From: a virus
Virus record (IMG/VR): IMGVR_UViG_3300020430_000008
Coordinates: 62,001-126,000 of that record
Reading direction: 5' to 3' (one strand)
DNA: 64,000 nt
A program made the position numbers and the translations under genes. How positions within the stretch are numbered: the stretch's first letter is position 1; each line of letters starts with the position of its first letter. The notes beneath the pieces are model-generated. The model saw nothing but the letters and a program-made list of their open reading frames with translations, did no database searches and had not been told where the DNA came from. Shown here in pieces: positions 53,215 to 59,687 of the stretch.

Positions 53215-53788
53215 TTTTCACTCCTGTCGATCTTAAACCGCCGTCAGACCATGCTCTGTGCATGATATGTCCGATTGAATTCATGTCCATCCAACCAAGG
53301 GCGTGACCTATTTCATGTTCTAGTATTCTTTCTGAGTCACCCCAAGCAGGAATGATCTCAATGCGGGCTTTGAAGATTTCGTTTGTTGCTGTCCATCTCC
53401 ATGTGCGAGTCTGACCAAGATGAGTGCCGAACTTAAAATCTTGACTTGGAATGTCAATAGTTATTGAGCCGCCGACTGCATCACCTGTCATACACTTTTC
53501 ATTACCTTGTTCTAATGTGGAGATAGGACCAAATGTATATCCTAATCTTTCCCAATACCTGACAGCATTCCTGACTCTATGTTCTGTAACAGGTCCATCA
53601 TGACAAATAAAAACGTATGGGCGTTGAATCCACTTTCCTTCGCGAATCGCTACATTTCCTTTAATGGGTATAACAGGGTGAATCCATATTTCTCTGTCTG
53701 GAATATCGTCAACAGTCAGACGAACAGCATCAGTGTGATGATCATGCACGCCACACAATAACATTGCTGAGAGCAATAAGGTTTTCAT
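53198..53788 (-). CDS. Exported metzincin-type metallopeptidase
   Basis: This 196-residue protein has a short N-terminal hydrophobic signal (MKTLLLSAMLLCGV). The motif HEIGHALGWMD at residues 158-168 is HExxHxxGxxD, with Asp168 as third ligand as in snapalysin-like metzincins. HIMH shortly after may be the Met-turn. It would act in the periplasm or after lysis. Cys residues occur at 61-63 and near 97. The start lies 22 bases after the recurrent AACTATTTATT motif. Confidence 0.88.
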   Translation of the reverse strand: MKTLLLSAMLLCGVHDHHTDAVRLTVDDIPDREIWIHPVIPIKGNVAIREGKWIQRPYVFICHDGPVTEHRVRNAVRYWERLGYTFGPISTLEQGNEKCMTGDAVGGSITIDIPSQDFKFGTHLGQTRTWRWTATNEIFKARIEIIPAWGDSERILEHEIGHALGWMDMNSIGHIMHRAWSDGGLRSTGVKNEVND

Positions 53789-53810
53789 TCATATTACCTC
53801 CACTATTATC

Positions 53811-53823
53811 AATAAATAGTTAG
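53811..53823 (-). promoter_or_regulatory. Recurrent CTAACTATTTATT motif upstream of the metzincin gene
   Basis: The same 13-base string as at 9542-9554, here 22 bases before ATG 53788 and overlapping the stop of the small ORF at 53820. Equal spacing to the start at both places favours a functional element, perhaps a phage late or middle promoter. Confidence 0.35.
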
Positions 53824-53924
53824 CATGTTTCAGTTTCGCACTGTTCAGATTCTTTAGTTTTAGCATCTTTATCCAGTGTAACTGTAAATGCGACCAAACT
53901 TATGCAAGCAAACAAGATAACCAT
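53820..53924 (-). CDS. Small membrane peptide
   Basis: A 34-residue ORF that starts one base after the upstream stop. It has a hydrophobic N-terminus (MVILFACISLVAFTVT) and a polar Cys-containing tail (SEQCETETC). It was missed by ordinary length limits. Coding is supported by tight packing and by a signal-anchor-like sequence. No function is known. Confidence 0.55.
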   Translation of the reverse strand: MVILFACISLVAFTVTLDKDAKTKESEQCETETC

Positions 53925-53925
53925 A

Positions 53926-54195
53926 TCAATTGTCGTCTTCAAACTCTGGCACAAGTTTCAAACGTGGAGGCGGTAAAGGCTCTTTCATTCTTTCAGCCAA
54001 TTCTTCTGCAGTGATAAACTTTAATGTAATCACTGAGCTTTCTCTGTCGTAATGTAAACCTACAGCTTCTGTCATGTTAACTGCCAAGACATCATCTTCT
54101 GACAGTACAATCTCGCCACCATCACGTTTCATGATTGCAGCTAATATTGTAAATAAAAAGTCAGGGTCTTTTAATATATTGTCGTAGTCGCTCAT
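53926..54195 (-). CDS. Small acidic protein of unknown function
   Basis: This 89-residue protein starts at ATG 54195, overlapping the thioredoxin stop by ATGA with AAGGG upstream. It has FLFTILAAIMKRDGGEIVLS and EELAERMKEPLPPPRLKLV. The style is that of small phage regulators. No family recognised. Confidence 0.65.
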   Translation of the reverse strand: MSDYDNILKDPDFLFTILAAIMKRDGGEIVLSEDDVLAVNMTEAVGLHYDRESSVITLKFITAEELAERMKEPLPPPRLKLVPEFEDDN

Positions 54196-54779
54196 AACAA
54201 CCCTTCGACCCATCCCTGTACGACGGATTCACTCCAGCCATTAAGACCATATCGCAATACCATTGACCGGTCAATAACAACAATCGTTGGCCAACTTGTG
54301 ATAGGATAACCATCTTCAAGTGGGTCAGTTGTATCAATCAAATCTCGGGAACCAGCGAGGACCATTGCTTCGGTTGAGTGCATAGTTGCCCATGTCTGTA
54401 AGTCTGACACGTCAATAGGACCGCCAGCGCTATCTTCAATCAACACAGTAATCCAAATAAAATCATCAGAACCGTATTGTGCATTCCACTGATCAGCAAT
54501 AGGTGCAATCATATTACAAGGTCCACACCACATAACAGAAAAGTCTAAAACAATAACCTTTCCATGGTTTTGATACAACTCTTGTTCAATACCGTTCTGA
54601 TCTGTCAAAGTCAAGTTACATGGATTATCGCCAATATTATGAGCGCACGTTTCCCAAGTTGCCCATGGATATGGATCTTCTGGGATGTCAACAGCCGACG
54701 AATCAGTTGTTGCCTCCAATTCTGCGGGTCCGCAAGCGCCGCATGCAATCGCAAAAATGAGCGGTATAAATTTCAACAT
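54192..54779 (-). CDS. Exported thioredoxin-fold lipoprotein
   Basis: The 195-residue protein begins MLKFIPLIFAIACGACGPAE, a lipoprotein-like signal with Cys13 or Cys16 as the lipidated residue. The thioredoxin active site is C85-G-P-C88 in SVMWCGPCNMI, and YPITSWPTIVVID carries the cis-Pro. It is thus anchored in the cell envelope and could reduce or form disulfides in periplasmic proteins. A second exported thioredoxin is encoded at 47888-48373. GGGAGGAC precedes the start. Confidence 0.88.
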   Translation of the reverse strand: MLKFIPLIFAIACGACGPAELEATTDSSAVDIPEDPYPWATWETCAHNIGDNPCNLTLTDQNGIEQELYQNHGKVIVLDFSVMWCGPCNMIAPIADQWNAQYGSDDFIWITVLIEDSAGGPIDVSDLQTWATMHSTEAMVLAGSRDLIDTTDPLEDGYPITSWPTIVVIDRSMVLRYGLNGWSESVVQGWVEGLL

Positions 54780-54794
54780 ACATATGTCCTCCCT

Positions 54795-55505
54795 TTATCT
54801 GGGTGTACCCAGCATTATCTTCATTTCATTTTCATTTCCAGAAATCGTTCTTGTGTACCATCCATCCACGCCGGGGTACTTACCCTCTGGGTGTGGTCCT
54901 AACCACTTGATGGGTTTACTAGGTCCGAGCACTCTCTGGACAACCTCTGGGTCGTTCACATGTGGCACGTCGTGATATTTCAACATGACATGTGCAATAC
55001 CTTTTGACATTTCAGCATAAGTGCCGGGAGTTAGCAACATGTCTGCTGTCTTTTTCTTGTAAGCGTCAATAGCGGGACGAGAACCATCGTGTCCAGAAGC
55101 GGACAGTTTTAGACCGGAAGGTTTGCTTTTTGCAATGCGGACAGCATCTGGTTCTGGGTCGTCGTCGAGGTCAACTGCTGACCAATAATCTGCATCACCG
55201 GGAATGTCTGCGGCAGTTTTAAAATCAAAGTTACCGCCAATGTTTTTATATGCATTATTAATGAGTGCAATCAACTCATCTGTAATGTCAACATTGTCAG
55301 GGTCATTTTTTAAATCACTTGCAGGAATCTCTTCCCACTTGCCCTTGTCATGTCCATAGTCAGCCCAGACTTCTTCTTCGAGTCCCATAGCTTTTCTGGC
55401 TTTCTTACTTCTTTTTTTGTTATCCTTCTCGACCTCATCATCATACTTGTCGCGTACTTCTGCCTCATTCAAGTACTTGCGCCAATTTTCCATGATGAGC
55501 TTCAT
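54795..55505 (-). CDS. Conserved phage protein with a predicted head-targeting N-terminus
   Basis: The start is ATG 55505, giving 236 residues. The leader M-K-L-I-M-E-N-W-R-K-Y-L-N-E ends in an L-N-E cleavage-like site. The body has PDAVRIAKSKPSGLKLSASG and the later KGIAHVMLKYHDVPHV, a layout I know from hypothetical proteins of marine phages. An acetyltransferase-like relation has been suggested by style only. An acidic helix follows the leader. It overlaps the Cys-rich small gene by ATGA. Confidence 0.75.
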   Translation of the reverse strand: MKLIMENWRKYLNEAEVRDKYDDEVEKDNKKRSKKARKAMGLEEEVWADYGHDKGKWEEIPASDLKNDPDNVDITDELIALINNAYKNIGGNFDFKTAADIPGDADYWSAVDLDDDPEPDAVRIAKSKPSGLKLSASGHDGSRPAIDAYKKKTADMLLTPGTYAEMSKGIAHVMLKYHDVPHVNDPEVVQRVLGPSKPIKWLGPHPEGKYPGVDGWYTRTISGNENEMKIMLGTPR

Positions 55506-55606
55506 TCTTCTGCATTCCAGCATCCACAACCACTGCAGCACCTGCCTATTGTAAGGTCTGCTAGTTTTCTCGCATAATGCCTAATCTTTTGGATTAATGT
55601 TTTCAT
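55502..55606 (-). CDS. Cys-rich small peptide
   Basis: A 34-residue ORF beginning directly after the stop of the next gene upstream (TAA-ATG) and ending with an ATGA overlap. The N-terminus is basic and helical (MKTLIQKIRHYARKLADL). The end is RCCSGCGCWNAEE with four Cys. It may bind a metal or form disulfides. Coding is supported only by its packing. Confidence 0.6.
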   Translation of the reverse strand: MKTLIQKIRHYARKLADLTIGRCCSGCGCWNAEE

Positions 55607-56698
55607 TTAGCAATTACAGTCCCATTTTCTTAAGGACTTGTTGATTCTGCTATCTGGATCTCTCTTACCCTTAGCGCCAGTATTCTTCTTTTTCATACCG
55701 CACATTCTTGCACAGAACGACTTTCTACGCTTTGCAGCTTTACCGCCCTTGCTCTTCTTAGCTTGCTTGGCTGATACAGGAGCCTTTAAATCACTACCGG
55801 GATTTTCCTTCTCATATGATTTACGACCCTTTGCGTTCAAGCCGCCTTCTTTATTCTTACCAGCCTTTCTTTGCCATGCTGCGCTCTTCTTCTTTTCTTC
55901 GATAGCCTCTTCCTCGTCAAGCATGTCAAGAGTTTCTTGCATTTCAAGCAGCATGTCAGCAACGATTCTATCAACCATTTCCTTTGTATGAGACTTGGTA
56001 ACCTTACCTTTCTTGGTGGCAGAAACATATTGCTTACCAGCTTTGGTGCCAGCTTTCTTCTTAGCATTATCGGCTGCTTTTTCATCGGCATCCATTGTCT
56101 TCCACTTGGAAGCTGGCTTGCATCGAGATTGTGAGCCGTCACTACCGTCCTTGGGGTCACCGCAGGGTGAGCCGTCTGAGTGTGTCCAATTTTCCTTTTC
56201 CCAGTTGCCCAAGCCACCGTCTTCTTCGCTTAGAGTACTCTCATTCTTCTTATCCTTGCCGCCCCTTCCGTAGTTCGGGTCTTTACAATACTTGGAAGCA
56301 ATCTGTGCCGCTCTTGCAGACCAGTTGTTGAACTTACCGTCTTCGCCGCGCTTAACCAACTGCCCGCCGATTGTCTTACCGTCAACCCAGTCTTTTCCTG
56401 CCTTACAGATTTCGTCTTCGTTAAGAGCTTCTAAACCTTCGTCAGTCTTCTTACGACAAGAGCCGGGTTCGCCTTCTTTACTGCCCGGTACTCTCTCGTA
56501 GCCATCCCAACAATCTTCTTCAAGCTTCCCATCATCAGTCTGATCTAAAATCTTTTCAATGCGCTCGGCTTGTCCTTTGTGCATTTTTACAGCACCACGG
56601 AGTTCGTCTGCGATTTTCTTGAGTTCTGCTTCTTGTTCTTTGCTGTGTGACTCTGTAAGAAAGTTTCGCCAGTTTTCCATAATTCTTTTCTGTTTCAT
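55607..56698 (-). CDS. DUF5872/DUF6321-like phage protein with a predicted head-targeting N-terminus
   Basis: Starting at ATG 56698, behind GGAGAGTACA, this is 363 residues. It begins M-K-Q-K-R-I-M-E-N-W-R-N-F-L-T-E, an L-T-E cleavage-like site. Residues about 60-90 hold EEDCWDGYERVPGSKEGEPG, the DUF5872-like block. The C-terminus has AAWQRKAGKNKEGGLNAKGR and CARMCGMKKK, the DUF6321-like block, and is very basic. It may bind DNA inside the head. The names are given from memory of these families and were not searched. Confidence 0.8.
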   Translation of the reverse strand: MKQKRIMENWRNFLTESHSKEQEAELKKIADELRGAVKMHKGQAERIEKILDQTDDGKLEEDCWDGYERVPGSKEGEPGSCRKKTDEGLEALNEDEICKAGKDWVDGKTIGGQLVKRGEDGKFNNWSARAAQIASKYCKDPNYGRGGKDKKNESTLSEEDGGLGNWEKENWTHSDGSPCGDPKDGSDGSQSRCKPASKWKTMDADEKAADNAKKKAGTKAGKQYVSATKKGKVTKSHTKEMVDRIVADMLLEMQETLDMLDEEEAIEEKKKSAAWQRKAGKNKEGGLNAKGRKSYEKENPGSDLKAPVSAKQAKKSKGGKAAKRRKSFCARMCGMKKKNTGAKGKRDPDSRINKSLRKWDCNC

Positions 56699-57414
56699 TG
56701 TACTCTCCTGTGACATTGCTCTGGGTCAACGAATATTGAATCATCGATTGGTCCATCGATGGTATAACCTAGACTAAGTAGTTCGTTTCCCCAACGTGCT
56801 TCCATTTTTTCTATCAATTTGTCGTTGTAGTATTTTTTATATCCTGATGTGTGGTGCCGGTTGACATTTACCCTGCCAAGTCTGACCTTTGCACCAGTAT
56901 GTGTGTCTAAATCAAACTCATCAATAATCTTATCCCAGCCTTCATTTACTTTCTCGTATCTGATTAAGATTTGCGGCATGCATTTGTTGCCAGAATATAT
57001 CTGCTCATGAATCCAGTTATGCGGTTGCATAAAGTTTATTGTTTCGGTATCGCAAATCAAATCAACAAATTGCTCAAATGATTTCCACATTCCAATATTA
57101 ACAACTTCTTTGCCGATACCGCGCCCTCTTGAGTGGTGTTCATAAAAACTGGTAATCCAGTCATAAGGATTTCTAATAACAGCAACCCAAGCCATATCAT
57201 AATCCCGCGCACGCTCAGGCGGGGTGGTTTCGTCCGCTATGCCGTGCCAATCCCAATTCTCTACTAAGTGATCATAGTTTCTATGCGTAGTGGTGTAGCG
57301 AATCTTTAAACTGTTGATTCTAATCATCTCGACAGCGCTGGTGCTCGCTGTTTTTGGCACGCGAATATAAGCTAACTGTTTGCCGGCAAGCTTTTCCCAA
57401 TCCGGCTCAAACAT
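56695..57414 (-). CDS. Sulfotransferase-like protein outside the glycan cluster
   Basis: The start at ATG 57414 shares TAATG with the upstream stop and gives 239 residues. LAYIRVPKTASTSAVEMI is the PAPS loop and VAVIRNPYDWITSFYEHH the 3'-phosphate site. The rest fits the Sulfotransfer family. It is the third such enzyme in the window and stands alone among accessory genes. A sugar or a virion/host glycan is the likely acceptor. Confidence 0.85.
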   Translation of the reverse strand: MFEPDWEKLAGKQLAYIRVPKTASTSAVEMIRINSLKIRYTTTHRNYDHLVENWDWHGIADETTPPERARDYDMAWVAVIRNPYDWITSFYEHHSRGRGIGKEVVNIGMWKSFEQFVDLICDTETINFMQPHNWIHEQIYSGNKCMPQILIRYEKVNEGWDKIIDEFDLDTHTGAKVRLGRVNVNRHHTSGYKKYYNDKLIEKMEARWGNELLSLGYTIDGPIDDSIFVDPEQCHRRVQ

Positions 57415-57836
57415 TATTCTTCCGAGATGGGGTCGCGAATGTATTTCACCCACGCATATCTAGGTCTATTGGGCAAGTAATCTTCATCCTTGTCGTTCGT
57501 ATAGGCTTCACGTTCAAACGGACTTTCATAATAAGCCTTTGCGCCATCGCGATATCTAACTAAACCAACAAGCCAAAAAAGACCATACAACAACCACTGA
57601 AACACAAACAGCAACTCAAGCTGTTGTTGGAAGTGGATTGTTTCATGACGCACAGTCTCCGCTGCTGCTGCCTTACGAGACTTGCCTGCAATCTTTTTCA
57701 AATCTAAGTTACCGGTACACCACACCCAACAGCCAAAGCTGATTGCATAGATATTGATTGGTGATAATTTAGAAAGCCAAATCGGTACTTTACTGTTTGA
57801 ATAAATAATTGGTTTCCATTCTTTGATAGGTTTCAT
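57414..57836 (-). CDS. Membrane protein with HETIH metallopeptidase-like motif
   Basis: This 140-residue protein has VRHETIHFQQQLEL at about residues 62-75 (H64, E65, H68), a hydrophobic segment (LLFVFQWLLYGLFWLVGLV), then SPFEREAY with a possible third Glu ligand. It is probably an integral-membrane zinc protein. An N-terminal membrane-like stretch also occurs around residue 30. Activity is unproven, but the family is recurrent in phages and bacteria. Confidence 0.78.
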   Translation of the reverse strand: MKPIKEWKPIIYSNSKVPIWLSKLSPINIYAISFGCWVWCTGNLDLKKIAGKSRKAAAAETVRHETIHFQQQLELLFVFQWLLYGLFWLVGLVRYRDGAKAYYESPFEREAYTNDKDEDYLPNRPRYAWVKYIRDPISEE

Positions 57837-58054
57837 AGTCCTTCGTCAACGCTCCTTATTGCTTCTTCAACGTTAGCTCCCTGAGATACAAGTTCAACAA
57901 CCTGTTGAACAGCTTTCTCCAGTCAACCAGCGGCAAGACCCTCAGCAGAAAAGAATTCTCTTGCCTGTCTCGCAGCTTCTTCGGGGCTGGTAGGAATAGC
58001 ATCTTTAAAATAACTTGACTCTCGCCAAGCATCGAATATTTCATTCATTTTCAT
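57833..58054 (-). pseudogene. Small helical gene interrupted by one in-frame UGA
   Basis: Starting at ATG 58054 the frame gives 43 codons, then UGA at 57925-57923, then 29 more codons in the same frame ending with an ATGA overlap to the next gene. Both halves have the same helical, Glu/Ala-rich character, and the end is packed as for intact genes. A single G-to-A change from TGG would explain it. UGA followed by C is a known leaky context, so readthrough is possible. The N-terminus IFDAWRESSYFKD weakly resembles the head-targeting leaders. Confidence 0.6.
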
Positions 58055-58060
58055 ATCACT

Positions 58061-58219
58061 TTAATTAGTTTGGTTTAGTTTAAATCCCAAATAGCACAAC
58101 AAACCTGAGCCAAGGGACAGCCACATAATGTCTTTAGATCCGATGAAGGTACCAAACCCAAAGAGAGTTAAGTTAACGCCGATGGCGACCAACATTACAA
58201 CTTGCAATGTGTCCTTCAT
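58061..58219 (-). CDS. Small membrane protein of 52 residues
   Basis: Residues 5-24 (LQVVMLVAIGVNLTLFGFGT) and 31-47 (IMWLSLGSGLLCYLGFK) are two transmembrane segments, with a short loop between. It is packed seven bases before the interrupted gene. No ribosome site is apparent: the AACTATTTATT motif ends two bases before the ATG. A start further in cannot be excluded. Function unknown. Confidence 0.6.
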   Translation of the reverse strand: MKDTLQVVMLVAIGVNLTLFGFGTFIGSKDIMWLSLGSGLLCYLGFKLNQTN

Positions 58220-58221
58220 GT

Positions 58222-58232
58222 AATAAATAGTT
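58222..58232. promoter_or_regulatory. AACTATTTATT motif in the divergent gap
   Basis: Third clear copy of the recurrent element, between the minus-strand membrane gene and the plus-strand gene at 58288. Here it could serve either direction. As AATAAATAG on the plus strand it is 55 bases upstream of the GTG start. Confidence 0.3.
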
Positions 58233-58287
58233 TTATATGAATCTTATCGACTACTTATAGAGTAGTTACAGCACGGGAGGTACTGAT

Positions 58288-58467
58288 GTGGCTAGTAAGA
58301 ACTGGAAGATTCTGGCATACCTGAGAAATGCACTGGAAGAATCGAAAGAAGAAATTATTAAACCCAAGTCCAAGGAAGATTTGATTGACGATGTAATGAA
58401 AATCCGCGAGTTGAAGCGAGTTGAGTTGACATTGCAACACCTCCTTGACAAAGATGGGGATGAGTAA
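58288..58467 (+). CDS. Small charged protein, first of two plus-strand genes
   Basis: A 59-residue ORF with GTG start and a strong GGGAGG site seven bases upstream. The sequence is helical and charged (NWKILAYLRNALEESKEEII, then SKEDLIDDVMKIRELKRVEL). Being plus-strand and coding by this RBS and character, it is distinct from everything else in the window. Function unknown. Confidence 0.72.
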   Translation: MASKNWKILAYLRNALEESKEEIIKPKSKEDLIDDVMKIRELKRVELTLQHLLDKDGDE

Positions 58468-58567
58468 AGAAGAAATAAAACAGATAATCTACGAAGTCGC
58501 AGCGATGAGCATCAAATACTTGATGCCTTTGTATGCGGCTCTTTTTATTTATATGCATGTAACATAA
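58460..58567 (+). CDS. Small membrane peptide, second of two plus-strand genes
   Basis: A 35-residue ORF overlapping the first by eight bases. It has a cytoplasmic N-terminus (MSKEEIKQIIYEVAAMSIKY) and one transmembrane segment (LMPLYAALFIYMHV). The GATGGGGATGAG stretch offers a ribosome site. It converges on the terminator of the FKBP gene. Confidence 0.65.
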   Translation: MSKEEIKQIIYEVAAMSIKYLMPLYAALFIYMHVT

Positions 58568-58592
58568 AAAAACCCCCTTCCGAAGAAGGGGG
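58566..58592 (-). terminator. Rho-independent terminator with UUCG loop
   Basis: On the minus strand CCCCCTTC-TTCG-GAAGGGGG forms a perfect eight-base stem with a UUCG tetraloop, followed by seven T residues. It ends transcription of the FKBP gene just before the convergent plus-strand genes. Confidence 0.92.
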
Positions 58593-58677
58593 CTAGGTTG
58601 CGGTGAGTCTCAATTTACTGTTTTATTTTAGGCATGCATGTCAACAGTAGGGATCGAGAATCGATTTTAGTCGCTGA

Positions 58678-59256
58678 TTACTCGGCGACAGGTGGCGGCT
58701 CATTATTTTGAGCAGGGTCAAAAGATGGACCCTCAGCGATAGTAGTCAACTCGATATCAAAGTTAAGAGACTTGCCTGCCAGTGGATGGTTCAAGTCGAG
58801 AGTAACATCGGTATCGGTAAACGATGCAATAGTAGCAAAGATGGGGCGACCATCTTCGGTTGCACCTTGGCAGGGAGCACCTTCAACAAAAACATATCCA
58901 TCAGGAAATTGGTTTCGCTGTACCGTGCTAAATGCCTCTGGGTTTGTGGGACCATATGCTTCCTCGGGTGAGAGAGTAATGGACTTTGTTTGTCCAGCCT
59001 TCATTCCGATAAGCGCATTCTCGAAACCCTTGATAAGTTGACCAGAGCCAACTTGAACTTTGATAGTCTCATTTCGATCATACGAACTATCGAACAGAGT
59101 TCCATCCGTGAACGTTCCCTTGTAATGCAACTCGACAAAGTTCCCCTCAGTCACAAGTGGTGTCTTCTTACGAGTTGTTTTCTTCTTGGCTGCGGTCTTC
59201 TTCGCAGTCGTCTTTTTTGCAGTTGATTTAGCTGCAGTCTTTTTGGTTGTTGCCAT
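58678..59256 (-). CDS. SlyD-like FKBP peptidyl-prolyl isomerase with Lys-rich N-tail
   Basis: Starting at ATG 59256 this is 192 residues (a TTG six codons earlier is weaker). The first 40 residues are KKTAAK-type Lys/Ala/Thr repeats. The FKBP domain has VELHYKGTFTDGTLFDSS, GSGQLIKGFENALIGMK and the SlyD-like end LDLNHPLAGKSLNFDIEL, with an inserted flap. It would assist folding of phage proteins. The tail could tether it to DNA or RNA. It lies between a promoter and a terminator, so it forms its own unit, preceded by the tmRNA. Confidence 0.92.
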   Translation of the reverse strand: MATTKKTAAKSTAKKTTAKKTAAKKKTTRKKTPLVTEGNFVELHYKGTFTDGTLFDSSYDRNETIKVQVGSGQLIKGFENALIGMKAGQTKSITLSPEEAYGPTNPEAFSTVQRNQFPDGYVFVEGAPCQGATEDGRPIFATIASFTDTDVTLDLNHPLAGKSLNFDIELTTIAEGPSFDPAQNNEPPPVAE

Positions 59257-59310
59257 TTGTTGTATATACTCCAATATTGGTTTTGCGCAATGCGACTTTT
59301 TATCTTCTCT

Positions 59311-59339
59311 AATTTAACACACCATAAATGACATGTCAA
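59311..59339 (-). promoter_or_regulatory. Sigma70-type promoter of the FKBP gene
   Basis: TTGACA (59339-59334), 17-base spacer and TAAATT (59316-59311) on the minus strand. It lies just beyond the 3' end of the tmRNA and 55 bases before the ATG. The -10 box is one change from TAAAAT/TATAAT. Confidence 0.7.
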
Positions 59340-59353
59340 GTATTTTTTTTAAA

Positions 59354-59687
59354 TGGTGGAGATGGCGGGAGTCGAACCCGCGTCCAAGATAAATCCAATT
59401 CTAGTCATTCACAAGTTTAGTCAGTTTCTATCAGCCCCTGACAAAGTAGATGGCTATAAGATATCGCTTACCATCCTGTTGCGATAAATGATTTGATTTT
59501 TACAACTGCTCTGTTGTTTTGACCAGATTGGAAAGAAGGCTCTGGTCAGCCTCCCGATTAAGCCGCTAGGCGTGCAGAATCGAAGTGATTGTTGTTATTT
59601 GCAACTATTGTTTTTGAACTGTTAAGGTCGTATCTAACCTACTTGCACTATTCCTCTTTATTACCCTGTCGAATCCTAGTCATCCCC
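59354..59687 (-). ncRNA. ssrA: Transfer-messenger RNA (ssrA)
   Basis: A 334-base tmRNA with encoded CCA. The tRNA-like part has acceptor GGGGATG/CATCTCC and the T-arm GCGGGTTCGACTCCCGC. Downstream of the start comes the resume codon GCA at 59602, and the tag ANNNNHFDSARLAA ends at UAA 59558. The last residues LAA fit a degradation tag. It would free stalled ribosomes during infection. The 5' end overlaps the stop of the preceding gene. Confidence 0.95.
59558..59602 (-). other. tmRNA tag reading frame
   Basis: Fifteen codons including the stop, GCA AAT AAC AAC AAT CAC, then TTC GAT TCT GCA CGC, and CTA GCG GCT TAA. The four Asn codons are read by the GUU anticodon, which the phage itself encodes at 49691. 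Confidence 0.92.

Noticed and set aside
57856-58044. A 62-residue frame overlapping the interrupted gene
   Set aside because: The frame at 58054 has the gene-like packing (ATGA to the next gene) and composition; this one is a shadow.
59329-59338. TGACATGTCA palindrome followed by T8 on the plus strand as a terminator or operator
   Set aside because: The perfect ten-base palindrome overlaps the -35 box; a plus-strand terminator has no upstream gene, and one copy is not enough for an operator.
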